This document shows, one piece after another, positions 23,901-36,374 of a stretch of 64,000 nt of DNA. Source of the DNA: Siniperca chuatsi. Lineage: Eukaryota > Chordata > Actinopteri > Centrarchiformes > Sinipercidae. Numbering within the stretch: the first letter of the stretch is position 1; each line of letters begins with the position of its first letter. Location: positions 10,934,175 to 10,998,174 of the forward strand of contig NC_058046.1 of assembly GCF_020085105.1 (NCBI RefSeq), written 5' to 3'. Both the position numbers and the translations under genes were made by a program. The notes beneath the pieces were generated by a model, which saw only the letters and a list, made by a program, of their open reading frames with translations, was not told the DNA's origin and did not search any database.

Positions 23901-26900
23901 TGAGATGCCAGTGAGACAGGAAGGGAAGGCTGGGAAGAAACCAGGGACAGAGAAACAGAGAATGTGAGTGAACGAGAGAAAATGGAGGAACAGCAAACAC
24001 ATTAAATGGTCAACAGAGAAACATTCAAACAAATGTCAAGCCGTACAATTGGCCACCTTTTTGTACAGTAGAACACACAGACCCATACAAACAAAAGATG
24101 AATGAGTGAAATAGCATACTATCAGAAAGACAGAAGCATCTTAGGGTGATAACTTCAAAATAAACACACCTAAAAATACCCTGCCAAGCAGCCCCATATT
24201 TGAAAGATGACACGCCCCTTAGAGAACGCTGGACCAAAATAAAAGCACTTCCCCACAGACCTGTAAATCAGATGACTGGGGAAAGTCTAAAGACTGATGT
24301 AACACCCAGTCACTGAGGACACATTCATAGCCATGCATGCGTGAAGGCCGTATGTTAGTGAGTAGCCTTTTGTGCCATAAGAGAGTAATTGGGTAGTGGT
24401 AGTATGTGGAAGACCCTCTAAGAAAGGCTGTCTCTTGACTGAAAACAAAGTCAGTCAATGTTATCCTCCAAACATGAAGCCATCCTATAGAAGAGCAGAA
24501 CATTAAACAGCTATCAGCATCCTGATGGATTTAGTCAGGGGATGAAGTTTGTCTACACCACTCACTCTGGCTTGTAACAAATAGGGCCGCAACTAAGAAT
24601 TATTTTTAGTACTGACCAATCTGCTGATTATTTTTTACTTTACTGTATTTCATCTATAAAATGTCAGAAAATTGTAGAAAAAGCCCATCACATTTTCCTG
24701 AAGCTGACATATTCAAATCGCTTGTTTGTCCAACCAACAGTCCAAATATATTAAGTTTAATATCATAGAAACCAAGAAAACAAGCAAATATTCACGTTTA
24801 AGAAGCTGGCACCAGAGAATACAAAATGATACTTTTTTAGATACCTTATTTTGAGGAATAAAGTTTTTTATTGAACAAAAGAAGCCAAACTTCTCAAATA
24901 TTAAATGCTGTCTAAAACACAAGCAGCCGTACAAGAACTATGCTTAAATAAAATGACGGTTAAAATCAGGGCTGCAAGTACGATTACTTCATTATCGATT
25001 CATCTGTTGATTATTATTTCGATAAATAATTTGTCAAAAAAACATCAGAAAACAGTGAGAAATGTCACACTTTCCTGGAGGCAAAGGAGATGACATCTAA
25101 TGTCTTGTTTTATCCAACCAAGAGTCCAAAACCCAAAGATATTTAGTTTAATATAACGTTAAGACAATGAAAAGCAGATTCTCACATTTGAGAAGCTGGG
25201 ACCATCAAATGCTTGGAAAATGGCTTCAATTATTAATTAGTTATGAACATAGTTGCAGATTAATCATCTGTAGATCGACTAACTGACTAATCGTTGCAGT
25301 CAAATGTAAATACTGTCTGATTAAAGAAAAGTGTGAATCTGAGCAAGCATTTGATGCCAGCTTTTGGTACGCAACAGTTTAATACTAAGTGCTACGGACA
25401 CATTGCAGTCATTACCAATAAGGCACTGAGGTCCGATAGCCAGCTATAGTAACAAAACATAAAGAAGTGTAGGTTTATGGTATATTAAAACTGAATGACA
25501 GAATTTTAGTATTTAGAAAATATAAGTGAGATTTCCGGCCCTGCTTACAGACATGAAGCTCCCCTGTCTTTGAACATGCCCTCGGGTGTCCCCGGCTTGA
25601 GTAACGTTAGAAGAATCCAGCAGGGACTCAGGCTCATACTACATTACCCAGACCTGTCAGGAAAATAATCAGCACTGTTCTCTGAGCCAAGTTACAAGGC
25701 CAGGGAACAGGGAAGGCATGGAAACAGCATGGCAAGAGGAAGAGAAGGAAGGGCGCTGCACCTGAAGCAACAATATGGTACCAAAGCATTAAATAGTGAA
25801 AATGCTGTTCTAGCAGCAGGATCATAGACTGAAGACCTACAGCTGCCCCCTCTACCAGTGTTTGCTGGCCTCCAGCACTGACTCTGCTCATTGTTTTTCT
25901 CCTCTGTTTCCTCAGGATGTGGGGCAGGGTCTGTTGCCTAAGCGATGAGGTCAGCCATGCAGCTCTCTTCCCTAGATCCAGAACAGGATGGGTGTGGAGC
26001 TCGGGAACAAGACTGATTTACAGTCAGGAGCTTCCCTCTAACTGAGCAGGCGAGCCCACTGGTTAGGGGCGGTATGCACTAACCTTGCAGCTCTCATGGG
26101 GTGATGAAAGCTAGTCTGGTAACACTAACTCTGTGCTGCCAACACACTGGGACACAGAAACCACTTTAGACCTTCCAAGATCTTTTGGTATGCTGTGTAG
26201 ACACTGTAAACATTTAAGACCACACTGCTTCTGCAACAACCAAGTCTTACTCCAGCCTGGAGAATAAGGCCTTCCTCTGCAAGGTGATCAACAGATACCA
26301 TTACAGTACATTTAACAGGGCTGCTGTTTGGGTTTACGAAAGGCATGTTTAGCAAGTGCAGCTGTCTGTTTCAGCCCACATAGCCACCTCCTGTAGATAC
26401 ACATGGGCCCGAGTGTGTGTGCAAAATAGAGCTAAGTGGCTCACACTGTTTTGAAATACGTACAGATGACTATTTCTGCATGTTAGCATTACAAAGTTAG
26501 GAAGTCTGACTATTACTAGCTACATTATAGTCTGTAAAGGAGACAGCAAAATATAAATGTTGTAACAACATGTATACATGTGTCCGGTGATGTATGATTC
26601 AATACAAGGATCTTGTTTCAACACACAATGTGTCAAATATTGGAGCCCTAAATATATGTACATAGTAATGCTGATTTGATCTGGGCTGGATTTACCTGCT
26701 AATGGACCCCCGACTCACCCTGGGATCCCCAAGTTAGTTTGGTGATAATTTGATGAAACACACAATTATTCAAGAAAATGTACTGTAAGTAATGTCAGTA
26801 TAGTATCAGCGGTACTAAAACTAGATTTTTACACTGGGCCCCTCTGCAAGACAGGGCCTTAAGAGTAGGTTAAAATCATAGACTGTATATAAAAATGGAC

Positions 26901-29900
26901 GACGCATCTCCACCTCCTCCCACTGTACAAAAGTGAAGCCAAAATATCCCAGATACGGGAGCTGTGCTTTTGACGTCATTTGCAACCAGAGTCTGCGCAG
27001 TAGTGATCGGGGTTGGAGCTGCAGTATTCAGGTACCGTCCATATACCCAGCCGAATCAGTCGCGAGCTGGCCTCAGCTGTCAATAATGACGTGACACCCC
27101 CTAGCATCAAATAACTAATTAAAATCAAACTTATCAGAAAAACTAACACTTAAACATACATCAGCGTGATAAGAACTACCTAAAATGACAGAAACCATCT
27201 TTAGGAAAAATGTATTTGGTGTGTACTTTTGAGTTTTTAGTTTGGCTCATATCCCATCCGCTAACACTGAGGCGGCGGGGTTTATGACTTATACTGCAGC
27301 CAGCCACCAAGAGGCGATTGAGATGTTCTGGCTTCACTTTTGGGGAGCTGTCATATCGTCCAGCTTTATATCAGAATCAGAAATACTTTATTGATCCCCG
27401 AGGGGAAACTCTTTTGTTACAGCAGCTCACTATCACGTCAGTGCACACAGGAATAGAAGAACTAATATACAGTCTATGGTTAAAATGCAGGAGCTGCGTT
27501 AATGTCCTTAAAATGTACGTTTATAGTGTGCTTTAATAGTGCATATTACCAAACAAATATGAAATTAATTAAATTGCCACACTGTGAAACTGGGGTTTTT
27601 GGGGCCCCTAAAGTTCTAAGGGGCCCTTGACCACTTTGCCCTGTTAGTAATCCAGCCCTGGATTTGATTCATTGGTAATCTGCAAACAGCTGATTTAGTG
27701 GGAATTTAAAACCAAAAGGAGAGCCTATCATGCTTGATTGAGTGTTATTGTCACTTTAGTCATGACGCTCCAGCATAATGCATGTCTGTACTAATCCAGG
27801 TTCCTCAGTGTTAACCTGCAGACATGGAGCAGGGCCTCCATAGTCCTGTGAGGTCAGTCTGCCTGAATCTCACACAATCCTGAGGAATTCACAGTGAGCT
27901 GAGCTTGGCTTCATACCCCACAAACATGAAACACAGGAGCAGGACAAGCCAAAGCACGGTGTGTCACATGTGGCTTAAGGGCCACATCAGTAACGACAGT
28001 GAGGCTGGGCCTGGCTGCCACCTGGTCTGGACTGTAAAAGACTGATCAGAGAAAACCTCTGGAAAACTCTGACTCAGACTGGAAGAGTGCTCACACTATG
28101 CCGAGGGAATTCCCTTCCTCGAGTGTTAAGCAATGTGGGCAGATCAATATACACGGAATGAAAGAAGACGGAAAGAGTGGAGTCTGATCAGTTTTCCAAA
28201 CAGCTCGATGTAGACCTGCCATCAATGAGCCTCAAGACAAGGACGTGTGGGGGCTTGTTAGGTGGGGGGGTTTACTGGAAGTACAGTAAACCACAGTCAT
28301 GAAGTCTTTACAAATATTTAGCATGGTTTGTTATTGCATATTTAGGGAGGACGTGGGAGGGGTTTGCCACATGATGTGTACAAAAAAGTTAAAATTGTTG
28401 TTGCAGTAGAGGAGTTGAAAGCCATTTAACTTCACGGTTCTGTGATTGTCAGGCTACCAGACCTCAAAGCTAAAAGATGTTTTTAACAATCTCTAAGTAT
28501 GTGCAATTACCAGAGGACCCATGTTTGAGGAAGACAGACTGAAACCGACAGCCCTCCCTCTGGTGGCAGCATGTACGGGGCTGAGTAGTGGTAGGAGGTG
28601 AATCATGACCCAGAGAGTATTTGGCCTTGGACCCTGACTCGGAGTGATGTTCGACATTCCTCAGCAGCCTCGCCCCCTCCTTCAGCCTGCTGTTCAGGCT
28701 GCTTCAGTGAGACTGTAGGCTCCCTCTCAACCAACAATCAGCCCTTTCAGTGGCCCATGGTAGCTAGAGCATCTAATGTGCCCTGGAGGCATTCTCAAGC
28801 CAAACTCAAAATGCAGCTCATCGTCTCTCCACTTAAACAATTCACAAATCTATTTTACTGCCTTTCTACTTTGGGAGATCAGTACAATGGCAGCATTCCT
28901 ACAGATACCTGACAAAGGCTAAATAAGTGATCTATTCTGAATTAGCAAGGTAAATATAGCAAATTGACCAGATGGGGAAAACTATAAACAACAAAATTAG
29001 AAGTTCAGAGGTTCAGTGCCAAAGGACAAGGGCCAATGAACTGAAGAGGTGACTGGTTAGTGAGGCACAAAAAAAATAGATGGAGCTACACATAGTCAGT
29101 ATATGTTATATGTTGTATTGATTGTCATCAATGCTGGTGTTGGATATAGGACAGATAAAAGGATTAGCTATTAGAAGACGTCACTTTGAGGTTTCACAAC
29201 TTGTGATGGGCATTTTTCACGATTTTCTGATATTTTGTAGACTAAACGTTTGATCAATCAAAACAACAACATATTCATGGATAATAACAATAAGTGTTAG
29301 TTGCAGCCCTAACTTACAGGTAAATGACAAGAAATCATGACATCATAACTGACTTGAGCATCAGCAGTAGATAATGTAAAATGAACACTAATTAGAATAT
29401 TAAACCCAACCACCATCAAACAGCTAGTAAATCTTGCAGGGAAAATGATCTATTCGAACAGCAATTTTGGCAAATAATTAAACATGATCAAAAGTCATCT
29501 TCTAGTCTAAAAATCGGATTATTGTGTAGTAATAATGAATCAGTCAGATAATTTTGTACTTGTACCTAGCTGATAAAGAAAAATGAGTATATGTCTTTTT
29601 ACCACATGATTTGAAGGCAATTCTAAATGTTAATGTACAATAATTAATCAAAAAACCAAAGCAAATGTGCAGCAAGAGGGTTTTGAATCTCTAGCAGCTC
29701 CATTTATTCCAGGTCTGTGATGCATGGACATGAATAGATACTGGCACAGCTACACCAATCTAATATATAAAACCTGCCCTGTGGCAGAAATCAACAGGAT
29801 GACAGCACCAATAACTACTACTGTTTCACCTCCTAGAAAGTGCACCTTTAACATAGTGTTTCTTTGAGGTGGATTTTTTTTCCTTTTTAATTGAACTTAT

Positions 29901-30645
29901 GGCTCGCACATGTCTAATCACATACAGTATTTTATATACAGTACAATGTCCAGTTTTTTAATTGTCCTAATCACATCTTTGTCTCCTGTATCAAGGCTGC
30001 CCATTTGAAAACAACAAAGTAGATTGCATGGCAATTAAGTATCACTAGCAGTTAAGTCTGCTCCATCAGACTGGAGATACATTATAAGCCAGCCAAGCCA
30101 GGGCTGAGCTCACATTGTGCTGTACTGAGCAGTCTAAATGGGGAGGCCTGTTGACTCCACCACTTCAAAGCTGGAATGAATAGCCTGGGGGCAAAAGTTG
30201 AGGAGGTAATGTTAAAGCTCGGTGTCAAAATGTCAGCCAAATATCTCCTCCCTCTGGCACACATATTGATCAAAAGTAGTTTGTTTTTTTAAATGCGCAG
30301 GATAGCGTATTATTATCAGAAACATTAACGTTACTGCAGAGAGGGAGAGTTTAAAAGGAGGTGGTGGTAAAGGCTAGCCATGTCCAGTCGCTAAGGTGTT
30401 TCTACGATGCTGATATAAAAACCAAAAGGGTAAAATGTGCCAAACATTCACTCAGCCACACTGTACTGTAAAGTTTCTGGCAGAAAATAGCTAGCGTTCC
30501 CAGAGTAAGGTGACTACACCGGTCCCTCTTTTCAACATAAAATCTCGTCGTAACGTTAACTCCTCCACCCTGCTATCCGCTCCTCACTGTGTAGAAAACA
30601 CAGAGCGTTTTCAAAACTGCTTCATTACTTACCTAAATCGTCCAT
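11543..30645 (-). CDS. pxn: paxillin, focal-adhesion scaffold (complete, up to 14 coding exons)
   Basis: Paxillin is the cytoplasmic scaffold of integrin focal adhesions, binding FAK, vinculin and parvin through LD motifs and membranes or kinases through LIM domains. Coding exons on the minus strand are 30645-30633, 18923-18715, 18326-18241, 18139-18000, 17924-17741, 16495-16381, [16250-14955, 13776-13510, 13382-12966 as cassettes], 12791-12630, 12520-12347, 12262-12181, 12065-11917 and 11809-11543. Phases join throughout. Skipping the bracketed exons gives 526 residues, near the usual size of about 557; including them gives about 1186. LD motifs: LD1 [14 protein letters not shown]2 [13 protein letters not shown]3 [12 protein letters not shown]4 [15 protein letters not shown]5 [13 protein letters not shown]/Src-site tyrosines lie in ETPYSIP and DHVYSFP. 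Four LIM domains follow. The first intron is about 11.7 kb. Identity is very secure; the a/b paralogue is not decided. Confidence 0.97.
12966..13382 (-). CDS. pxn: paxillin cassette exon 9, proline-rich
   Basis: About 139 codons, phase 0 at both ends, entered after cttctgtag. It starts [11 protein letters not shown], then runs into a polyproline region ([19 protein letters not shown]) resembling SH3/WW/EVH1 ligand sequence, and ends [15 protein letters not shown]. No GT donor fits at the natural end. The in-frame options are a GC donor (CAG|gcatga, edge 12966) or an earlier weak GT (TCT|gtaggc, edge 13011). Reading past either reaches a stop at about 12960. It resembles the long paxillin isoforms annotated in vertebrates. 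Confidence 0.75.
13510..13776 (-). CDS. pxn: paxillin cassette exon 8, basic segment
   Basis: 89 codons, phase 0 both sides, after ccctcttag. It reads [20 protein letters not shown], then [20 protein letters not shown], and ends GAGSEVEK before gttggc. It is basic and highly ordered-looking, unlike the low-complexity exons on either side. It has no named domain I recognise. I believe the same segment occurs in long mammalian paxillin products, which argues that it is functional. Confidence 0.8.
14360..14665. repeat. interspersed repeat, family A copy 1
   Basis: Degenerate roughly 300-bp copy of a repeat whose ends read like gggctgcaactaacgatt and its inverse, with the internal signature ccaaagatattcaact. 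Other copies are at 22163, 24583, 24967, 29195 and 55545. It lies in a paxillin intron. Confidence 0.6.
14955..16250 (-). CDS. pxn: paxillin cassette exon 7, very large Ser/Thr/Pro-rich exon with extra LD-like motif
   Basis: About 432 codons in one exon, phase 0 start after ctgtcctctag. The N-terminal two thirds are Ser/Pro/Thr-rich and look disordered. Near 15388-15429 it carries [14 protein letters not shown], which fits the LD consensus LDxLLxxL closely. The C-terminal part is acidic ([19 protein letters not shown]) and then rich in MTP and TP repeats, possible proline-directed kinase sites. The donor is CAT|gtatgc at 14955 (weak, but in phase with exon 8). Read-through would stop at 14931 and truncate the protein before the LIM domains. 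Confidence 0.8.
17435..17668 (-). repeat. interspersed repeat, family B copy 1
   Basis: This block matches the reverse complement of 48385-48690 in the same internal order: a segment actatgaatgcctttgagga first, then gccagcttttcaccc, then an acgacatgcagtacgaacaa-like end. I judge identity at roughly 70 percent by eye. It lies in a paxillin intron. Confidence 0.65.
20210..20522. repeat. MITE with inverted ends (gttcaccccaaaat type)
   Basis: Left end cagttcacccccaaatc (20210-20226) is the inverse of the right end gattttggggtgaacag (to 20522). The interior has no coding potential. The internal text (cttacctgtagtgctagtca) is one I recognise as a common teleost repeat. The true left end may include the preceding aaaggga. 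Confidence 0.75.
20870..20914. repeat. (TG)n microsatellite
   Basis: Uninterrupted TG dinucleotide run of about 22 units following a short TA run, in paxillin intron 1. Confidence 0.97.
22163..22452. repeat. interspersed repeat, family A copy 2
   Basis: Starts tagagctgaaacgattagtc and ends aattgttagttgcagcccta, so the two ends are inverted versions of each other. The internal text tttgggttttagactgttgg is shared with other copies. Non-coding, MITE-like. Confidence 0.75.
23768..23794. repeat. poly(A) tract
   Basis: About 27 consecutive A on the plus strand. It could be the tail of a retroposed sequence, but I recognise no adjoining element or target duplication. Confidence 0.9.
24583..24830. 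repeat. interspersed repeat, family A copy 3
   Basis: Begins aatagggccgcaactaagaa and contains gtccaaccaacagtccaaat and the aagaagctggcaccagagaa core. It lies immediately left of another copy in the same orientation. Confidence 0.7.
24967..25305. repeat. interspersed repeat, family A copy 4
   Basis: Begins cagggctgcaagtacgatta and ends actgactaatcgttgcagtc, giving terminal inverted repeats. It contains agagtccaaaacccaaagat and gagaagctgggaccatcaaa. This is the best-preserved copy in the window. Confidence 0.78.
26877..27478. mobile_element. 602-bp non-autonomous DNA transposon (MITE) with 8-bp target duplication
   Basis: The element runs from catagactgtatata to its inverse tatacagtctatg. 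It is flanked by perfect 8-bp direct repeats, gttaaaat (26869-26876 and 27479-27486). An 8-bp duplication is typical of the hAT superfamily, though the terminal sequence is not a textbook hAT end. Both arms carry related text near the ends (gtgaagcca on the left; tggcttcac on the right). There is no transposase frame. A second element is nested near the right end. It lies in paxillin intron 1. Confidence 0.88.
27371..27464 (+). repeat. nested retroposon-like fragment inside the MITE
   Basis: The text cagaatcagaaatacttta followed by ttgatccccgaggggaaact interrupts the right arm between gctttatat and atatacag. The tttattgatccccgagggga motif is a conserved tail found in many fish non-LTR elements. 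The short atat at both sides may be its target duplication. Family not assigned. Confidence 0.65.
29195..29312. repeat. interspersed repeat, family A partial copy 5
   Basis: Only the distal part is present, ending aataagtgttagttgcagcc; the opposite end is not recognisable. Confidence 0.55.
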
Positions 30646-30850
30646 AGTGGCTGCCTGGCTTTGGCCTGTGTCAGTTTTATATTTGGTGAGCTTCTCAACT
30701 GTTTACGGAGTCTCAATTTTCCTCTTCAAACTACTTCACTGCTGCTGCCCTGGAAGTTGGTCAGGAGAGCGCTCGTGAACGCGCTGCAATATGTGCATGT
30801 GTACTTTACCAGAGCGCGCGCTCCTACTGAGGCCCGGTGATGAGCGACAT
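30633..30850 (-). promoter_or_regulatory. paxillin first exon and GC-rich promoter region
   Basis: The ATG (30645-30643) lies in an exon ending GACGATTTAG|gtaagt at 30633. Upstream, 30740-30850 is the most CpG-dense stretch nearby (several gcgc and cgcg, for example gagcgcgcgctcc), against an AT-rich background. No TATA box was seen, fitting a broad CpG-type promoter for a widely expressed gene. The transcription start is not fixed. Confidence 0.6.
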
Positions 30851-31190
30851 CTAGCGGCCAGAAGCTGGAGTTACATACATAAAATAAGACACTGGGTAGC
30901 AAAATACTGTGAGTAATGTATTAGTTTAAGTGACAAACGGGCAAACCGCAAGGTTATTTTCATGATAGGGACATTTTGTGTGTGATAAATAATTTCTTCA
31001 CACATGAAATGGCTTCTTTGGTGAGACCTTCTTAACAGTATCAGGTAGCATGTGTACTTTGTTTAAAATCCACTGGTTTCACAAGAACACAAGCCTTAAC
31101 TCATACATTTCATGAGATTAATGATTACTGCATCCTCTTCATCTAAATAAAAAAAAAACCAGGAGAAACGAGAAGATATGGGATAATGCA

Positions 31191-31196
31191 TTTATT
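31191..31196 (-). terminator. candidate ctu1 polyadenylation signal
   Basis: Minus-strand AATAAA (tttatt) about 610 bp past the ctu1 stop, before the paxillin promoter. Other hexamers are possible. The remaining sequence from 30850 to 31805 shows no gene. Confidence 0.4.
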
Positions 31197-31805
31197 AAGT
31201 TATAATTCATAAAACACCTTGGAATGTGATCATAACTCATATCCTCCCCAGAGATAGGTGTATTGGGACATAAGAGGTAGCATAAAATAAAGAAATAAAA
31301 CATGTCATGAGTGAGAGATTCCATTGCAGTGGAAACATGCACAACATCTCAGTGAGATTAGTCCCTGTCTCTGCATCTCACACACCTACTGTATGTGTAC
31401 ACAACTTGAAATATTTCCACCATCTCCTGTCATTATGTGTGTAATACAGAAACCCACATACAACAAAAACAACTGGATACACATACCATTAATCTATAAC
31501 TGAGGTTAACACAAAATTCTTAAAACCATTGGAAGGTATGTCTACATAGTATCTCAGTGATCCACGTTAGCAGCTGTAAAACAGCACTGAATGGACTTTC
31601 TATGCTTTGAAGATGCTTCATGGGTCTGTAAGGTTTATGTTTTACTAAATTAAAATATTCCATACAAACTTTCAATAAATATTAAATTTATGATTATCTC
31701 ATTAGACTAGTGTTTTCCTGTGTAAAAGACAACAATCGTGGTTTATTCCAAAATGTCATTATATATCTTCAGTCCTACGGTAAATAAAACAGAGGATAAT
31801 ATTTG

Positions 31806-32984
31806 TCAAAAGTCTACTGATTTCAGCTTTCTCTCCTCCTTCTCAGTAAGGGGCTGCTGGGAGAGGATTCTGTCATGCAGGCGGTGGTGTTTGCCTATGC
31901 CAAGCTTTGGCAAACCTCGGTTCAGCCCCTCCAGCAGCACACATGACTTGCATAGAGCCTGGCTGGAGATATAGCCACAGCGGTTGCAGGTCCCCTGCAC
32001 AGGCATCTTCACCCCCTCCCGCACAGACAGATTCTCCCCTGAGTGGATGACATCAATTATGGAGCTAGGCCTTACACTCTCCAGGTCCTTTAAAAAGGTC
32101 CTCGCATAGCCACGATAAGCATTGGGAGAGTAGATACATTCAGTGGAAAAGTAGTCCAACTTCTTAAAGTAAGCGTACAGAACAATCTCTTTCTCATACG
32201 CATATTTGAGGGGCTTGCAGCGCGGCACAACCCCTTCACCTTCGCTGGCTGTGGAGATGGCAGTGCAGCGGCGCAGACGAGCTATGTCCCCTCGCAAGAC
32301 ATTCATCAAAACTGTCTCCGCCACGTCATCAGCATTGTGACCTGTACAAAAAACACACATCCAGCCATTGTAACAAATTCTAAGAGAATATTTATCCTTT
32401 GACATTAAGATTAAGACTGCTCAGTCACATTTCAAAGTTGAAATTCTTGCATTCACATTTTAATAATGCTATTTGGATTTGGTGTTACCTGTACATATCT
32501 TGTCCACTTTCAGCATGATGGCTCCTCTGTCTAGCGCCTGCCTTCTGAACACGCCACAGAAGGTGCAGTTATTTTTCAGTCCCACCTGCTTCACTATAGC
32601 ATCCATAGTCCAGCCATACAGCTCCTCATACGACACAATCTTCAGTGGCAGCTCGTACTGTTGCTGATTCCTCTTCACTGTCTCCAAGGAGTCATCTCGG
32701 TAACCAGTGATTCCCTCATCCACTGAGAGAAGCATAAGTTCAAGGCCATAGTTGTATCGCTCATTTAGGAGCTTCATTACATGTGCGAGCACTGTGGAGT
32801 CCTTTCCACCTGAGGCAGCAATTCCTACTATCTCCCCATGTTTGAATAGCTTTGCTTCCACAATCGTCTGATGCACCTCCTCCTCAAAGGCCCAGAAGAA
32901 GCACTCCTTACACAGCGAGTGGCCTGTTTTTGGACGTTTCAGCACAGCACGCTTTTCAACACAGCTACTGCACAGGACAGGCAT
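31806..32984 (-). CDS. ctu1: ctu1, cytoplasmic tRNA 2-thiolation protein 1 (complete, 2 coding exons)
   Basis: CTU1 (NCS6/ATPBD3) is the catalytic ATPase of the cytosolic Ctu1-Ctu2 complex. It transfers sulfur carried by URM1 to wobble uridine 34 of Lys, Glu and Gln tRNAs (mcm5s2U). Exons are 32984-32489 and 32341-31806, split within a Gly codon (ATATGTACAG|gt ... ag|GTCACAAT), giving 343 residues, close to the usual length. The N-terminal zinc site is C5-x2-C8 with C25-x2-C28. The PP-loop is SGGKDS at 58-63, the adenylation signature. C140-x2-C143 is the catalytic cysteine pair. [15 protein letters not shown] spans the exon joint. The C-terminal zinc ribbon is CNRCGY ... CKSC. The start MPVLCSSC matches the family and is preceded by an in-UTR acceptor (caacag, exon edge 32989). 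Confidence 0.96.
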
Positions 32985-33316
32985 CTTGACTGTTGGAGGT
33001 AGTTTTTTTTTTTTTTAAAAAAAAGGATAACAATGTTAAAATTAGTTATACAAATGTTCCCAAATATTTTCAGGTCAAAGTCTTTCAAATAAATGAACAC
33101 CAACCTACACAGCTCCATCTTTGTTTGTTGCAGGTGCTTTAGTACAGCTCACCCACAGGTTTTAGTGTCAATGGCTTTTTCTCTTTCATTATCATTCACT
33201 TAATGTGTGATCTTAGTAATCTTACACTGTCATTTTAGTAAATGGGCCCCTGTAATACCAAACCTCCCTATAGTTTAATAATTTAGTCTCTGCTTTGAAA
33301 AAAAAAATATATATAT

Positions 33317-33362
<46 letters not shown>

Positions 33363-34504
33363 CACACACGGCAAAAATACTGTCTCCCAATTCAACAGTA
33401 TATAGTGATTCTAACCAAGTTCTGATTTTGCAGTAAGGTGAGCTGGCAAAACGACAAAATACACTATACTCAAGGATGTCAATTTGCATTTTAAATTAGC
33501 TGTATTTTTAAATGGACACCATTATCCCACAATGCACTGCACAACAAAAATGGGGGAGCAGTTAACAACTGGACATTTCGTCCAACTCGCCTACTACAAC
33601 ATACAGTACTTAGAAGGAAGAAAGTAACTTGTACAAGGCCACAGAACTATTAGTGGACTACTATGTTTTTGAGGCATGCCGAATTAAAGAGTTGAATAAT
33701 ATGACTCTTAAAAACGTCTTTAATCATCGTCAAACAGGAATGTACTTTTGGCAACGAGCAAAGCTCATTTAATTACCAGCTTTGAAGATGAATCTTAGCT
33801 AGCTAAGTAAGATGTGAGCTTGTCAAGAATCCAACAACACAAACTTGTGGGATAAAGTTGATACAGACAACCCCTAAACATTTTCACACAACTGTTTGAA
33901 ATTACTTCATATAATTAAAGCACACGAGAATAAAGGTTGTTAATTAGCTATCATCAGGTTTGACAAGTCCAATCATACCAAAATCCATATCAACAGACGG
34001 TAAATATTAAACGTGTTTCCAGCAGCTAGCCAAGTTAAGCTAAGTAGTCACATTTATATTAGATAACATTTTCCTACCAAAGTTTCCGATGAACCGAGGT
34101 CTGAATTGAGTATGTGGTGATGAAGTATACTAGACAAAATACTTTTAAAATATAACGTTTCTTACTTAAACTACGTAAGTACGACTAAATAAAGTAGCAT
34201 GTTGTTTCATCATGTGGCTTAGTTCTTCTTCGCCGGAAAACAGGACGTGACGACAGTTGTAAGCACCTGCAGCACAACCTATAGGTCGGAGTTGGCCAGT
34301 TCATATAAAACTACAATGTTGACAGCCCTGAAATGCTTTTATGGTACCTTCATAGACCATTTTAATAATTCAACATTACTGACACTACTTTAAACCCATC
34401 TGTGATGTCCCTTTAAGATGTTGGTGAGAAGTCTGGCAAAGAGCTTGAGCAGAGGGCGAAACAGATGTAAATCACACAACCAAGTCACATGTAAGCAATA
34501 AGGA
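32985..34504 (-). other. ctu1 5' UTR intron and upstream region
   Basis: The ATG exon begins at an acceptor (32989), so a non-coding first exon should lie upstream, most likely near 34150-34260, where the sequence is less AT-rich (cgccggaaaacaggacgtga). A possible donor is TTTAA|gtaaga near 34165. An AT microsatellite lies inside. No other coding exon was recognised. Confidence 0.4.
33321..33354. repeat. (AT)n microsatellite
   Basis: About 17 AT units in the ctu1 5' UTR intron, followed by a short AC run. Confidence 0.95.
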
Positions 34505-34510
34505 TTTATT
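34505..34510 (-). terminator. crybb2 polyadenylation signal
   Basis: Minus-strand AATAAA (tttatt) 145 bp past the stop codon, a good distance for a compact crystallin 3' UTR. Confidence 0.65.
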
Positions 34511-34654
34511 AGTTTGCTTCAAAGAATGTCACTACTGCAACAGCTGCAATAGATATCAAAATGCTGTATGGTGTAAATGGAGGACAAAGGAGTTGCTGCT
34601 GGAAGGGAGCAAGGCTGCTGAGGTCAGGGTTCATGACAGGAAAGAGTCACAAGC

Positions 34655-35975
<1,321 letters not shown>

Positions 35976-36374
35976 AGTGAATGGATCAGCAAGGATGAAA
36001 CTGAAAAGAAACACAGACAAAATGATAATTTCATTGTTTCTGATAAATATCTACGGATGTCTACATGAGTTAAAATGTTTTATATCTTTATATCTATAAT
36101 ATGAGCAGGTCAAACCGCTGTTAATCCCACTTTCATAGATTTTGTTTTCTATTATTTTCTCATACACATGTATACATAAGTGCCCATCCCTCTCCCTCCA
36201 GAACAGGTTTCTGTATTCCACAGCCTTCTGAACACAGAAGTACAGCAATGCAACATAGGATACAGTTTGTAGAGATTAAACCTAAAACATGGAGGCAAAA
36301 GGAAAACAAATACTGATAAAAAATTATAAACGTAAACTTTATAAAATACAGCGTGGTGGACATGAACCTCTTAC

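Larger units (their letters stand above)
18924..30632 (-). other. paxillin intron 1
   Basis: About 11.7 kb between the 13-nt first coding exon and exon 2, a common layout for paxillin. No other gene was recognised inside. It holds a TG microsatellite, a poly(A) run and several MITE or family A copies listed separately. Some parts (for example 25560-26360 and 27800-28920) are less AT-rich and free of obvious repeats, so enhancers are possible but not shown. Confidence 0.7.

Noticed and set aside
23534-23914. Plus-strand ORF of 126 codons with a polylysine run
   Set aside because: The polylysine is a genomic poly(A) tract, and the rest shows no family resemblance or splice support.
28598-28912. 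Plus-strand ORF of 104 codons in paxillin intron 1
   Set aside because: No domain, no splice boundaries in phase, and composition similar to the surrounding non-coding sequence.
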